Below are positions 30,336 through 39,126 of a stretch of 64,000 nt of DNA, piece after piece. Source of the DNA: Alteraquisediminimonas sediminicola. GTDB taxonomy: Bacteria; Pseudomonadota; Alphaproteobacteria; Sphingomonadales; Sphingomonadaceae. The stretch spans positions 372,001-436,000 of the forward strand of contig NZ_JAHXZS010000001.1 of NCBI RefSeq assembly GCF_019740335.1, written 5' to 3'. Numbering within the stretch: position 1 is the first letter of the stretch; each line of letters starts with the position of its first letter. Under the pieces are notes generated by a model. It ran no database searches. It was not told the origin of the DNA and saw nothing but the letters and a program-made list of their open reading frames with translations. The position numbers and the translations under genes are program-made.

Positions 30336-30380
30336 AGAATATTGCCGAAGAGCTTAAGGCAAGGCTTTGATTTAGATCAA
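30336..30380 (-). promoter_or_regulatory. FNR-type box with class II promoter
   Basis: TTGAT-TTAG-ATCAA on the plus strand (30367-30380) matches the FNR/Anr/FixK consensus TTGAT-N4-ATCAA in every defined position. On the minus strand TATTCT (30341-30336) lies about 30 bases from the box centre, as expected for a -10 element when the box is centred near -41. The start of transcription would be near 30330, about 40 bases before the small gene's ATG. Confidence 0.7.
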
Positions 30381-30444
30381 GAACGCATGAGCGCTTCAGC
30401 TAGATTCACGCCAAATGACAGCTTGATAACGCCGTAACAAATAA

Positions 30445-30468
30445 GGGCGCAGGAATAATCCCGCGCCC
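30445..30468 (-). terminator. Second hairpin downstream of nrdB
   Basis: GGGCGC (30445-30450) pairs with GCGCCC (30463-30468), and an inner GGA/TCC extends the stem after one mismatch. Read on the minus strand it is followed by TTATTTGTTA, moderately T-rich, as for a weak intrinsic terminator. Confidence 0.55.
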
Positions 30469-30481
30469 CTCGATTGTCAGC

Positions 30482-30505
30482 GATCCGGGGCGACCGCCCC
30501 GGATC
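30482..30505 (-). terminator. Strong hairpin right after nrdB
   Basis: GATCCGGGGC (30482-30491) and GCCCCGGATC (30496-30505) form a perfect 10-bp stem with a four-base loop, five bases beyond the nrdB stop codon. With the hairpin at 30445-30468 it probably ends the nrdAB transcript. Confidence 0.65.
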
Positions 30506-30510
30506 AAACC

Positions 30511-31572
30511 TTACTCCGCAGCGACACCTGCCGCCGCGAACATGTCGACTTCCGGCACTTCGGCCATTTCCTGCACGACATCATTGTTCGGCTTGGCCGA
30601 TTTGCGGCGGTCGAAGCTGTCCCAGACATCGTTCCAAGTGCCACGCGTAGCCGCCTTGGAATATTCGGTGGCGCGGGTTTCGAAGAAATTGGCATGTTCG
30701 ACGCCGTTCAACAGCGGCGCGAGCCAAGGCAGCGGATGGTCGTCGATCATGTAGATCGGCTGGAACCCAAGCTGGCCCAAACGCCAATCCGCGATATAGC
30801 GGATGTACTTCTTGATTTCCTTCGGGTTCATGCCCGGCACCGGCCCTTGTTCAAACGCGAGGTCGATGAACGCATCTTCCAGACGCACCGTCTTCTGGCA
30901 GCAGTCCATAATGTCTTCCTTGACCGCTTTGGTCAGGCAGTCGCGTTCCTTGACGAACGCATGGAACAGCTTGGTAATGCCTTCACAATGCAGCGATTCA
31001 TCGCGGATCGACCAAGTGACGATCTGGCCCATGCCCTTCATCTTGTTGAAGCGCGGGAAGTTCATCAGCATCGCGAACGATGCGAACAACTGCAAACCTT
31101 CGGTAAAGCCGCCGAACATCGCCAATGTGCGGGCGATGTCTTCGTCGGTATCAACGCCGAAGGTGCTCAGATAATCATGCTTGTCCTTCATTTCCTTATA
31201 TTGAAGGAACATGCCATATTCGCTTTCGGGCATGCCGATAGTGTCGAGCAAATGGCTGTACGCGGCGATATGGACCGTTTCCATGTTGGAAAATGCCGCA
31301 AGCATCATCTTCACTTCGGTCGGCTTGAACACCCGGCCATAATTTTCATGATAGCAATTCTGCACCTCGACATCCGCCTGGGTGAAGAAGCGGAAAATCT
31401 GGGTCAGCAGATTGCGTTCATGATCGGTCAGCTTTTGCGCCCAGTCGCGGCAATCCTCGCCCAGCGGCACTTCCTCTGGCATCCAGTGGATCTGCTGCTG
31501 ACGTTTCCAGAAATCATAAGCCCATGGATATTCGAAGGGCTTGTACTGGGTGCGGGCTTCGAGAAGGGACAT
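30511..31572 (-). CDS. nrdB: Class Ia ribonucleotide reductase beta subunit
   Basis: 353 residues. The diiron and radical centre is visible in METVHIAAYSHLLD, where Glu, His (+3) and Tyr (+7) correspond to two iron ligands and the radical tyrosine. The second ligand set lies in SIRDESLHCEGI (E and H). The C-terminal tail, which docks into NrdA, is DMFAAAGVAAE. It supplies the tyrosyl radical used by NrdA to reduce ribonucleotides. It lies 146 bases downstream of nrdA on the same strand and ends in two hairpins. Confidence 0.96.
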   Translation of the reverse strand: MSLLEARTQYKPFEYPWAYDFWKRQQQIHWMPEEVPLGEDCRDWAQKLTDHERNLLTQIFRFFTQADVEVQNCYHENYGRVFKPTEVKMMLAAFSNMETVHIAAYSHLLDTIGMPESEYGMFLQYKEMKDKHDYLSTFGVDTDEDIARTLAMFGGFTEGLQLFASFAMLMNFPRFNKMKGMGQIVTWSIRDESLHCEGITKLFHAFVKERDCLTKAVKEDIMDCCQKTVRLEDAFIDLAFEQGPVPGMNPKEIKKYIRYIADWRLGQLGFQPIYMIDDHPLPWLAPLLNGVEHANFFETRATEYSKAATRGTWNDVWDSFDRRKSAKPNNDVVQEMAEVPEVDMFAAAGVAAE

Positions 31573-31718
31573 GGCGGCTATTCCTACTTATCAACTGGAT
31601 GTCATCAATGCCCAACCAGACATTGAAAATGGGTGCGAGGATGCCCGTTATCAAGCATCCTCAAACAACCCTTAAGCGTACTGACTGAAACGGACGGACT
31701 GAGCGTTATTGGCCAAGA

Positions 31719-33605
31719 TTACTGACAGGCCAGACACTCATCATAATCCTTCACCTCAACTTCAATCTGTTTGAGGTCGATCGTGTTGTCGGCCTCTACC
31801 CCGCCCGCAAAACCGGCGCGCTGCACCGATTTGGACCGCAGATAATAAAGCGACTTGATCCCCAATTCCCATGCGCGGAAATGGAGCATCAGCAAATCCC
31901 ATTTCTCCACATCCGCCGGGATGAACAGGTTCAGCGACTGCGCCTGATCGATATAGGGCGTGCGGTCGGCCGCGAGTTCGATCAGCCAACGCTGGTCGAT
32001 TTCAAAGCTGGTCTTGAACACGTCCTTTTCCTCATGGGTGAGGAAATCGAGATGCTGCACCGAACCACCCTGTTCGAGAATCGAATTCCAGACATTGTCC
32101 GAATTCTTCGATTTCTCCATCAACAGTTTTTCCAGATACGGGTTGCGGATCGAGAAAGAGCCGGACAGTGTCTTATGGGTATAGATATTGGCCGGGATCG
32201 GTTCGATGCACGCCGAGGTGCCGCCGCAGATGATCGAAATCGACGCGGTCGGGGCAATCGCCATCTTGCACGAAAAACGCTCCATCACGCCCATATCGGC
32301 GGCATCCGGGCACGGCCCGCGCTCTTTCGCGAGCAGCATCGACGCTTCCGATGCCTTGGCGCTGACATGGCGGAATATGCGCATGTTCCACGATTTGGCC
32401 ATCGCGCCTTCGAACGGAATGCTGCGCGCCTGCAAGAAGCTGTGGAAGCCCATGACGCCAAGGCCGACCGAACGTTCACGACCGGCCGAATATTTGGCGC
32501 GCGCCATTTCCGGCGGGGCGCGATCGATATAATCGGTCAGGACATTGTCGAGGAAGCGCATGACATCCTCAATGAACTGCTTGTCGCCGTTCCAATCATC
32601 CCATGTTTCAAGGTTCACCGACGACAGGCAGCACACGGCTGTCCGATCATTGCCGAGATGGTCGCGACCGGTCGGCAACGTGATTTCCGAACACAGGTTG
32701 GAGGTCGAAACCTTCAGCCCCAGATCGCGGTGATGCTTGGGCATCGCGTTGTTCACATGGTCGGAGAACACGATATAGGGCTCGCCCGTTTGCAGACGGG
32801 TTTCGACCAATTTCTGGAACAAGGAACGCGCATCGACCGTGGCGCGGACCGAGCCGTCCTTCGGCGAGGTGAGATTCCATTCCTTGCCGTCGCGCACCGC
32901 TTCCATAAAGGCATCGGTCAACAGCACGCCATGGTGCAGGTTAAGCGCCTTGCGGTTGAAATCGCCCGATGGCTTGCGAATTTCGAGGAATTCCTCGATT
33001 TCCGGGTGCGAAATATCAAGATAGCATGCCGCCGAACCGCGACGCAGCGAACCTTGCGAAATCGCCAGCGTCAGCGAATCCATCACGCGAACGAACGGAA
33101 TGATGCCCGAGGTCTTGCCATTCAGGCCGACCGGTTCACCAATGCCACGCACCGAACCCCAATAGGTGCCGATGCCGCCGCCCCGGCTCGCGAGCCAGAC
33201 ATTTTCATTCCATGTATCGACAATGCCGTTCAGGCTGTCATCGACCGAGTTGAGATAGCAGCTGATCGGTAGGCCACGGCCTGTGCCGCCATTGGACAAT
33301 ACCGGCGTTGCGGGCATGAACCACAGCTTCGAAATATAATCATAGACGCGCTGGGCATGTTCGGCATCATCCGCATAAGCCGACGCCACGCGCGCAAACA
33401 GGTCCTGATAGGACTCGCCCGGCAGCAAATAGCGATCGATCAATGTTTCCTTGCCAAAGTCGGTCAGCAACGCATCACGCTCGCGATCGAGCACGAGCGT
33501 AAAGCGCGGGGTCAACACCTTCGACGAATCAAGCTGATCGCCGCCTGTTGGACCATGACTTGCCACATCCCCAGTCATCACTGTTTCCGTGCCTGCCAAA
33601 TCCAT
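31719..33605 (-). CDS. nrdA: Class Ia ribonucleotide reductase alpha subunit, without ATP-cone
   Basis: About 628 residues from the ATG at 33605, preceded by AAGGGGGTCAGGAGA. The catalytic domain is complete: first redox cysteine in LPISCYLNSVDD, the N-x-C-x-E active site in SNLCSEITLP, further motifs FNRKALNLHHG and MAIAPTASISIICGGTSACIEP, and the C-terminal thiol pair in ECLACQ. The N-terminus goes almost directly into TPRFTLVLDRERDALL, so the roughly 90-residue ATP-cone of the Escherichia coli type is absent. The frame is open up to 33701, but that part looks non-coding. Confidence 0.94.
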   Translation of the reverse strand: MDLAGTETVMTGDVASHGPTGGDQLDSSKVLTPRFTLVLDRERDALLTDFGKETLIDRYLLPGESYQDLFARVASAYADDAEHAQRVYDYISKLWFMPATPVLSNGGTGRGLPISCYLNSVDDSLNGIVDTWNENVWLASRGGGIGTYWGSVRGIGEPVGLNGKTSGIIPFVRVMDSLTLAISQGSLRRGSAACYLDISHPEIEEFLEIRKPSGDFNRKALNLHHGVLLTDAFMEAVRDGKEWNLTSPKDGSVRATVDARSLFQKLVETRLQTGEPYIVFSDHVNNAMPKHHRDLGLKVSTSNLCSEITLPTGRDHLGNDRTAVCCLSSVNLETWDDWNGDKQFIEDVMRFLDNVLTDYIDRAPPEMARAKYSAGRERSVGLGVMGFHSFLQARSIPFEGAMAKSWNMRIFRHVSAKASEASMLLAKERGPCPDAADMGVMERFSCKMAIAPTASISIICGGTSACIEPIPANIYTHKTLSGSFSIRNPYLEKLLMEKSKNSDNVWNSILEQGGSVQHLDFLTHEEKDVFKTSFEIDQRWLIELAADRTPYIDQAQSLNLFIPADVEKWDLLMLHFRAWELGIKSLYYLRSKSVQRAGFAGGVEADNTIDLKQIEVEVKDYDECLACQ

Positions 33606-33713
33606 TCTCCTGACCCCCTTAGCCGCTAATAAACATGGTGAACGCTTACCCCCGCCAAAACCGGCCAACAGCACCGGACACCGGTCGTCGACCCCAAGCA
33701 ATGTTCTGCTTGT

Positions 33714-33743
33714 GTTCTAGCGTAACGCGCCCATCATGTCCAA
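33714..33743 (-). promoter_or_regulatory. Possible proximal nrdA promoter
   Basis: On the minus strand TTGGAC (33743-33738) and TAGAAC (33719-33714) are separated by 18 bases, a fair match to -35 and -10 elements. A transcript would begin near 33707, about 100 bases before the nrdA ATG. The NrdR-like boxes are too far upstream to block this promoter, so it competes with the distal one as the main start. Confidence 0.35.
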
Positions 33744-33852
33744 CATGATTCACATTGCCGACAGGGGTGAAAACCACCTTATTATTTGCGATTCACAGCC
33801 AGATTGCCGATTGACAAACGCCTGAAGCTATGACTGACCCACACAGGCCCGA

Positions 33853-33868
33853 CCACAAAGTTTGGGGT
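33853..33868. promoter_or_regulatory. NrdR-box-like site, left
   Basis: CCACAAAGTTTGGGGT matches 11 of 16 positions of the NrdR box consensus (acaCwAtATaTwGtgt), keeping the most conserved C, A, T and G. It lies exactly 31 bases from the better box at 33884, about three helical turns, the spacing known for paired NrdR sites. Confidence 0.45.
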
Positions 33869-33883
33869 GCCGCCCCCTGAACG

Positions 33884-33899
33884 ACACCACCTATAGTGT
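33884..33899. promoter_or_regulatory. NrdR-box-like site, right
   Basis: ACACCACCTATAGTGT has intact ACAC and GTGT ends and matches 13 of 16 consensus positions. It overlaps the -10 element of the candidate minus-strand promoter, so bound NrdR repressor would block nrdAB transcription when dATP is high. Confidence 0.55.
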
Positions 33900-33920
33900 C
33901 CGAATTATATTTCGGCGCAA
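33892..33920 (-). promoter_or_regulatory. Possible distal nrdA promoter under NrdR control
   Basis: On the minus strand TTGCGC (33920-33915) and ACTATA (33897-33892) are 17 bases apart. The -10 lies inside the right NrdR-like box. It would give a leader of roughly 275 bases. Confidence 0.4.
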
Positions 33921-34081
33921 GAGGGTATTTTAAAATTTTACCACCAGCTTGGTGCTAATCACCCTTTACGCGGCCAATTGTGCGGCATTGCCGCGATCGG
34001 CTGTTTGTTGAATATCGTCACCGCCAGCTGCATGACAACTAAACCTAGTCAGCCCTTGACCTGCGGGCTAAAGGAACAGTC

Positions 34082-34867
34082 ATGTCTGACACCCCGGCCC
34101 CGCCCTTTATACAATCGCCCGTTTTCGGCGGATTACCCCATGGTTTCTTCGGGCGCCAAGGGGGCGTTTCGACCGGCCAATATGCCAGTCTGAACATTGG
34201 TCCCGGTTCGGACGATGTGCCAGCCGACATCGCAGAGAATCGCCACAGGATTCGCGAAGCGATTCTCCCCGGCGGCGAGTTGGTCACCCTCTACCAAATC
34301 CACAGCGCCGATGTGGTGACTGTCACCGCCCCCATTGCCCATGATGCCCGGCCAGAGGCGGATGCGCTGGTGACGAATACACCGGGGCTGTTGCTCGGCA
34401 TCCTCACCGCCGATTGCGTGCCGGTGCTGTTCGCCGATCTGGACGCGGGCGTGATCGGTGCAGCCCATGCCGGATGGAAAGGCGCGATCCACGGCGTGAC
34501 GGATAACACCATCGCCGCGATGGAGGCTTTGGGCGCAGACCGCAGCCGCATCGTCGCGGCACTTGGCCCCTGTATTGCGCGCGCCAGCTATGAAGTGTCG
34601 GATGCCTTCGCCCTCCCGTTTCTCGAACAGAACCCGGCGCATGAGCAATTCTTCACCGATGCACGGCGCAAGGGCCATTTGATGTTCGACATCGCGGGCT
34701 ATGTACTGGCGCGGCTTGCGGCAGCGGGCATTCGCAAGGCCGAATGGGTCGGGATCGACACCTGCGCCGATGAACAGGGTTACTTCTCCTATCGCCGATC
34801 CACCTTGCGTGGCGAGCCGGGCTATGGCCGACAAATGTCGGTTATCGGCCTGCCCGTTACAGGTTGA
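34082..34867 (+). CDS. pgeF: Peptidoglycan editing factor / purine nucleoside phosphorylase-like (YfiH family)
   Basis: 261 residues of the multicopper-oxidase-related DUF152 family. Metal-site residues are visible in YQIHSADVV, LTADCVPVLFAD and GAAHAGWKGAIHG, the conserved His, Cys and His. Family members have been described both as cytosolic nucleoside phosphorylases/adenosine deaminases and as editing factors that keep wrong residues out of peptidoglycan precursors. AAAGGAACAGTC precedes the ATG. The next gene starts four bases after its stop. Confidence 0.9.
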   Translation: MSDTPAPPFIQSPVFGGLPHGFFGRQGGVSTGQYASLNIGPGSDDVPADIAENRHRIREAILPGGELVTLYQIHSADVVTVTAPIAHDARPEADALVTNTPGLLLGILTADCVPVLFADLDAGVIGAAHAGWKGAIHGVTDNTIAAMEALGADRSRIVAALGPCIARASYEVSDAFALPFLEQNPAHEQFFTDARRKGHLMFDIAGYVLARLAAAGIRKAEWVGIDTCADEQGYFSYRRSTLRGEPGYGRQMSVIGLPVTG

Positions 34868-34871
34868 GCGC

Positions 34872-35831
34872 ATGAACACCGCCACCACACTCCAGACGCG
34901 CATCCTGCCTTTTAGTGATGAGAACATCGCCGAGGCCGCTCGGCTGATCGCCAAGGGCATGGTCGTCGCGATCCCGACCGAGACCGTCTATGGCCTTGCC
35001 GGGGACGCCCAAAATGGTGAGGCGGTGGCGCGTATCTATGAGGCCAAGGGACGCCCCGGCTTCAACCCGCTCATCGTCCATGTGCCGGACCTTGCCCATG
35101 CCGAACGTCTGGCGGTGTTCGATGACCGCGCCCGTGCGCTTGCCAATGCCTTCTGGCCCGGCGCATTGACCATGGTACTGCCGGTGCGTGGCGATAGCGG
35201 CCTGTCCTCCTTGGTCACCGCAGGGCTAGACACCGTCGCGATCCGGGTGCCGGCGCACCGTGCGATGCGGGCATTGCTTACTGCCGCAGACCGCCCGCTT
35301 GCCGCACCCAGCGCCAATGCCTCTGGCCGGATCAGCCCGACCCGCGCCGATCATGTCGCGCTCAGCCTGACAGGCCGCATCCCGCTCATCATTGATGACA
35401 ATGCGACCGGGCTGGGGCTGGAATCGACGATCATCTCTTTTGGCCCGGATGACATTCACCTGCTCCGCCCCGGCCCGATCACGGCACAAGCCTTAACGGC
35501 GGCGTCCCATTTGCCCGTCACCGAGCGCCGCCATGATGAGGCGATCACCGCCCCCGGCCAGTTGCTCAGCCATTATGCGCCGTCCAAGCCTGTGCGGCTG
35601 AACGTCACCTCGCCCGCTCCGGATGAATATCTGATCGGCTTTGGCGCAGTTGCGGGCGATGCGAGCCTGTCGGTGGATGGCGACCTTACCCAAGCCGCCG
35701 CCAATCTGTTCGATCTGCTGCACCGGGCCGATGCCGCGCCAAAGCCTCGTATCGCCATTGCGCCGATCACGGATGAAGGTCTCGGCCTCGCGATCAACGA
35801 CCGGCTGCGTCGCGCGGCGCATCAAGAATGA
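34872..35831 (+). CDS. tsaC: Threonylcarbamoyl-AMP synthase, Sua5 type
   Basis: 319 residues from the ATG at 34872. The N-terminal YrdC domain has VVAIPTETVYGLAGDA, KGRPGFNPLIVHVPD and PSANASGRISPTRADHV. The C-terminal Sua5 domain (about 215-319), with TAPGQLLSHYAPSKPVRL as linker, distinguishes it from short TsaC. It makes threonylcarbamoyl-AMP for tRNA t6A37; tsaE of the same pathway is at 52328. The frame is open further upstream inside pgeF, but the conserved domain begins here. Confidence 0.93.
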   Translation: MNTATTLQTRILPFSDENIAEAARLIAKGMVVAIPTETVYGLAGDAQNGEAVARIYEAKGRPGFNPLIVHVPDLAHAERLAVFDDRARALANAFWPGALTMVLPVRGDSGLSSLVTAGLDTVAIRVPAHRAMRALLTAADRPLAAPSANASGRISPTRADHVALSLTGRIPLIIDDNATGLGLESTIISFGPDDIHLLRPGPITAQALTAASHLPVTERRHDEAITAPGQLLSHYAPSKPVRLNVTSPAPDEYLIGFGAVAGDASLSVDGDLTQAAANLFDLLHRADAAPKPRIAIAPITDEGLGLAINDRLRRAAHQE

Positions 35832-35893
35832 TTGAAAGCAGGCGCTTCTAGCGCTAGAGGCCCACCCAATATCTTCATCGCTTTTGGAGCAAC

Positions 35894-36586
35894 ATGCACA
35901 TGCCAACGCTCGTCCTTATCCGCCACGGCCAATCCTCCTGGAATCTGGAAAATCGCTTCACCGGTTGGTGGGATGTGGACGTGACCGAATTGGGCGTTGC
36001 CGAAGCCCGCGCCGCAGGCCAGTTGATGCGCGACAAGGGATTGGATTTCGATAGCTGCTTCACCAGCTTCCAGACCCGCGCGATCAAGACGCTCAACATT
36101 GCGTTGGAAGAAATGGGCCGTTTGTGGCTGCCGGTCGAAAAGGACTGGCGCTTGAACGAACGCCATTATGGCGGGCTGACCGGCCTCAACAAAGCGGAAA
36201 CCGCCGCCAAGCATGGCGATGATCAGGTCAAGATCTGGCGTCGTTCGTTCGATGTGCCGCCGCCCCCGCTGGAGGCTGGCAGCGAATTCGATCTGTCGAC
36301 CGACCGCCGTTATGCCGGAATCGACATTCCCAACACCGAAAGCCTGAAAGACACCATCGCCCGTGTGCTCCCTTATTGGGAAGCCCGCATCGCGCCGGAA
36401 CTGAAAGCGGGCAAGCGCGTGCTGATCTCCGCCCATGGAAATTCGCTGCGCGCCTTGGTCAAGCATCTGTCCAACATCCCGGACGATGAGATCACCGGCC
36501 TCGAAATCCCGACCGGCCAGCCGATCGTGTACCAGCTCGACGACAATCTCAACGCGCTGGATCGTTATTATTTGAACGAGCGGTAA
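35894..36586 (+). CDS. gpmA: 2,3-bisphosphoglycerate-dependent phosphoglycerate mutase
   Basis: 230 residues. [20 protein letters not shown] carries the phosphorylated His11; [14 protein letters not shown] and [15 protein letters not shown] supply the other catalytic Glu and His. It interconverts 3- and 2-phosphoglycerate. It is followed by an unusual palindrome-rich gap before coaBC. Confidence 0.95.
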   Translation: MHMPTLVLIRHGQSSWNLENRFTGWWDVDVTELGVAEARAAGQLMRDKGLDFDSCFTSFQTRAIKTLNIALEEMGRLWLPVEKDWRLNERHYGGLTGLNKAETAAKHGDDQVKIWRRSFDVPPPPLEAGSEFDLSTDRRYAGIDIPNTESLKDTIARVLPYWEARIAPELKAGKRVLISAHGNSLRALVKHLSNIPDDEITGLEIPTGQPIVYQLDDNLNALDRYYLNER

Positions 36587-36596
36587 AGACTTCTGT

Positions 36597-36700
36597 TTTG
36601 AGCCTCAAACGCCGGGCGGCGGCATCCGCCGCCTTGGCTTCCTCGCAATAAGCTCGGGCGGCCGTTCGGCCTTGCGGCGGCGATGCCGCCGTTTGGTCGT
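36597..36700. repeat. Palindromic intergenic element between gpmA and coaBC
   Basis: Three GC-rich hairpins in about 100 bases: GGCGGCGG/CCGCCGCC (36615-36633, loop CAT), GGCCG/CGGCC (36660-36671) and CGGCGGC/GCCGCCG (36675-36691, loop GAT). The outer two are approximate inverted copies, each next to CAAACG (36606-36611) or its complement (around 36690). The layout resembles dispersed REP-like units, but only one copy is in this window. Confidence 0.5.
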
Positions 36701-36756
36701 GCCGTCCTCACGCAAGCCCAATTGCCAATCCCCCCGCTGCCGGTTACGAGAAGCGC

Positions 36757-37941
36757 ATGAACGGAAAACGGATCACGCTCATCATCGGCGGCGGCATTGC
36801 GGCGTATAAATCCTGCGAGCTTGTCCGCCTGTTACGCAAGGCAGGCCATCAGGTGCGTTGTGTGCTGACCAAATCCGGGGCGCAATTCGTCACCCCCTTA
36901 AGCCTCGCGGCATTGAGCGAAGACAAGGTTTATACCGAGCTTTTCGATCTCAAGGACGAGGTGGAAATGGGCCATATCCAACTCAGCCGTCAGGCCGATC
37001 TGCTTGCCGTTGTCCCCGCCACTGCCGATCTGATCGGGCGCATGGCGGCGGGCATGGCGGATGACCTTGCCACCACATTATTGCTCGCGACCGACAAGCC
37101 CGTGCTGATCGCGCCCGCGATGAATGTCCGCATGTGGCTGCATCCCGCGACACAGCGCAATATCGAGACCCTGCGCGGCGATGGCATTCAAATTCTTGAG
37201 CCCGATGAAGGCGCAATGGCCTGTGGCGAATTCGGCCCCGGTCGCCTGCCGGAGCCGCAGTCGATTTTCGACGCGATCATTGCGATGCTCGGCGGTAGCC
37301 CCAAGCCCTTGGCGGGCCAGCATGTCATCGTCACCGCCGGGCCGACCCATGAACCGATCGATCCCGTGCGCTATGTCGCCAATCGTTCCAGCGGCAAACA
37401 GGGCTATGCCATTGCCGAGGCGCTGGCCACACTGGGTGCGCGCGTCACCTTGGTATCCGGCCCGGTGCATTTGCCCACCCCCAAAGGCGTGCATCGCATC
37501 GACGTTGAAACCGCTGTGGAGATGCAAGCGGCGGTCGCGGGCAATCTGCCTGCCGATGCCGCCGTCATGGTCGCCGCCGTGGCCGATTGGCGCTTCCCCA
37601 GCGCCGATCAGAAAATCAAGAAACAGGATGGCGCACCGCCCGTCCTCGAACCCAGCGAAAACCCCGATATTCTCGCGGGGCTGTGCCGGTCGCCATTGCG
37701 TCCCCGGCTCGTCATCGGCTTTGCTGCCGAGACTGAGCAGGTAATCGACTATGCGACGACCAAGCGCATGCGTAAGGGCTGCGACTGGATCATCGCCAAT
37801 GATGTGTCGGGCGATGTCATGGGCGGCGACCGCAACAGCGTGCATATTATCACCGACCAAGGCGTGGAAAGCTGGCCCGATACCGACAAGGCCGAAGTCG
37901 CCCGCCAGATTGCCCAAAGGATTGCAGATGCGCTGGCCTGA
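36757..37941 (+). CDS. coaBC: Bifunctional phosphopantothenoylcysteine decarboxylase/synthetase
   Basis: 394 residues. The N-terminal CoaC flavoprotein has [16 protein letters not shown], the catalytic His in [16 protein letters not shown] and the Cys lid [13 protein letters not shown]. The C-terminal CoaB synthetase has [22 protein letters not shown] and [10 protein letters not shown]. It performs two steps of coenzyme A synthesis. Its end overlaps the dut start by 14 bases. Confidence 0.96.
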   Translation: MNGKRITLIIGGGIAAYKSCELVRLLRKAGHQVRCVLTKSGAQFVTPLSLAALSEDKVYTELFDLKDEVEMGHIQLSRQADLLAVVPATADLIGRMAAGMADDLATTLLLATDKPVLIAPAMNVRMWLHPATQRNIETLRGDGIQILEPDEGAMACGEFGPGRLPEPQSIFDAIIAMLGGSPKPLAGQHVIVTAGPTHEPIDPVRYVANRSSGKQGYAIAEALATLGARVTLVSGPVHLPTPKGVHRIDVETAVEMQAAVAGNLPADAAVMVAAVADWRFPSADQKIKKQDGAPPVLEPSENPDILAGLCRSPLRPRLVIGFAAETEQVIDYATTKRMRKGCDWIIANDVSGDVMGGDRNSVHIITDQGVESWPDTDKAEVARQIAQRIADALA

Positions 37942-38377
37942 TATCGATATTGCCCTGAAATGGCTGGAACATGGCGCAGGTCTGACCGCGCCTGCTTATG
38001 CCACCGAAGGCGCGGCGGGCATGGATGTCGTCGCGGCAGAGGAACTGACCCTCAACCCCGGCGCGCGCCATGCGGTCGCCACCGGCTTTGCCGTCGCGAT
38101 CCCTGCGGGCTATGAAATTCAGGTCCGCCCGCGTTCGGGCCTTGCGCTTAAAAACGGCATCACCTGCCTCAACAGCCCCGGCACGATCGACAGCGATTAT
38201 CGCGGCGAGGTGAAGGTCATTCTCGCCAATCTCGGTGATCAGCCCTTCCCGATCAAGCGCGGCGATCGCATCGCGCAACTGGTGGTCGCCCCCGTTCAAC
38301 GCGCGACGTTCCGCACTGTCGCCGATCTCGATGATACCGCACGCGGCACCGGGGGCTTTGGCTCCACCGGGGTATGA
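37928..38377 (+). CDS. dut: dUTP diphosphatase
   Basis: 149 residues from the ATG at 37928. All five dUTPase motifs are present: [47 protein letters not shown] and [11 protein letters not shown]. It hydrolyses dUTP to dUMP, keeping uracil out of DNA and feeding thymidylate synthesis. It overlaps coaBC by 14 bases and the moeB start by four. Confidence 0.95.
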   Translation: MRWPDIDIALKWLEHGAGLTAPAYATEGAAGMDVVAAEELTLNPGARHAVATGFAVAIPAGYEIQVRPRSGLALKNGITCLNSPGTIDSDYRGEVKVILANLGDQPFPIKRGDRIAQLVVAPVQRATFRTVADLDDTARGTGGFGSTGV

Positions 38378-39126
38378 GTCTCAACGACGAACAGCTCGAC
38401 CGTTACGCCCGCCATATCATCCTGCCCGATATTGGCGGGATGGGACAGGCGAAGCTCCTCGCCGCCCATGTCGCGGTGATCGGCGCGGGCGGCATCGGCT
38501 GCCCGGCGCTTGCCTATCTCGCGGCGGCGGGTGTCGGCCAGATCAGCATCATCGATGACGATGTGGTCAGCCGTTCCAATCTGCAACGCCAGATCCTGTT
38601 CAATGACGACCAGATCGGCCAGCCCAAGGCCGATTGCGCTTCCGCTGCCGTCCATCGCCTCAACCCCGATTGCAACGCTACGCCCATTATCCAGCGCCTC
38701 ACCGCCGATAATGCCGCTGCTCTTTTGCGCGATTGCGATGTGGTGCTGGATGGCTGCGATAATTTCGCGACCCGGCTGATCGTGGCCGATACCGCGCTTG
38801 CGCTGAAAAAGCCGCTCATTTCCGCCGCGCTTGGCCGGTTCGACGGGCAGGTCGCGACCTTTCGCGGCTGGGAAGAGAACAAGCCCTGCTATCGCTGCCT
38901 CGTCGGCCATGCGCCGGGACGCGATGACATCAATTGCGGCGATCAAGGCGTATTGGGCGCAATGGCCGGGATGATCGGCGCAATGGCCGCGATAGAGGTC
39001 CTGCGCCAGATCATCGGCTTTGGTGATGACACTGCGGGCAAGTTGATGCTGTTCGATCTGCTGTCCGCGCGTTTCCGCACGCTCGATCTGCCCAAAGACC
39101 CCGGATGCCCGACATGCGCGGGCTGA
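38374..39126 (+). CDS. moeB: ThiF/MoeB family adenylyltransferase
   Basis: 250 residues. ERYxRHI-type start ([15 protein letters not shown]), nucleotide loop [21 protein letters not shown], then [10 protein letters not shown] with the catalytic arginine. Zinc cysteines are in CYRCL and CPTCAG. It adenylates the C-terminal glycine of a ubiquitin-like sulfur carrier (MoaD or ThiS); which carrier it serves is not decided by the sequence. It overlaps dut by four bases and the DsrE-like gene by 13 to 22. Confidence 0.9.
   Translation: MSLNDEQLDRYARHIILPDIGGMGQAKLLAAHVAVIGAGGIGCPALAYLAAAGVGQISIIDDDVVSRSNLQRQILFNDDQIGQPKADCASAAVHRLNPDCNATPIIQRLTADNAAALLRDCDVVLDGCDNFATRLIVADTALALKKPLISAALGRFDGQVATFRGWEENKPCYRCLVGHAPGRDDINCGDQGVLGAMAGMIGAMAAIEVLRQIIGFGDDTAGKLMLFDLLSARFRTLDLPKDPGCPTCAG

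Larger units (their letters stand above)
30289..30510. other. Intergenic region between the small membrane protein gene and nrdB
   Basis: 222 bases that hold the leader and FNR-type promoter of the small gene (30336-30380) and two terminator-like hairpins belonging to nrdB (30445-30468 and 30482-30505). A 61-codon plus-strand frame crosses the area but lacks a ribosome site and looks accidental. Confidence 0.6.
33606..34081. other. Long divergent intergenic region between nrdA and pgeF
   Basis: 476 bases without a credible gene. It contains two NrdR-box-like sites (33853-33868 and 33884-33899), a possible minus-strand promoter overlapping the right box (33892-33920), a second possible minus-strand promoter nearer nrdA (33714-33743), and a GGGG/CCCC mini-hairpin. 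The 3' part near 34060 leads into the pgeF ribosome site (AAAGGAACAGTC). The length is unusual in this compact window. Confidence 0.6.

Noticed and set aside
30185-30370. A 61-codon plus-strand frame opposite the small membrane protein gene
   Set aside because: No ribosome site and no hydrophobic or domain pattern; the minus-strand frame has both a ribosome site and a promoter.
33940-33955. Third NrdR-like box around the CACCA/TGGTG repeat
   Set aside because: Poor match to the consensus core, and its distance of about 56 bases from the nearest box does not fit helical phasing.
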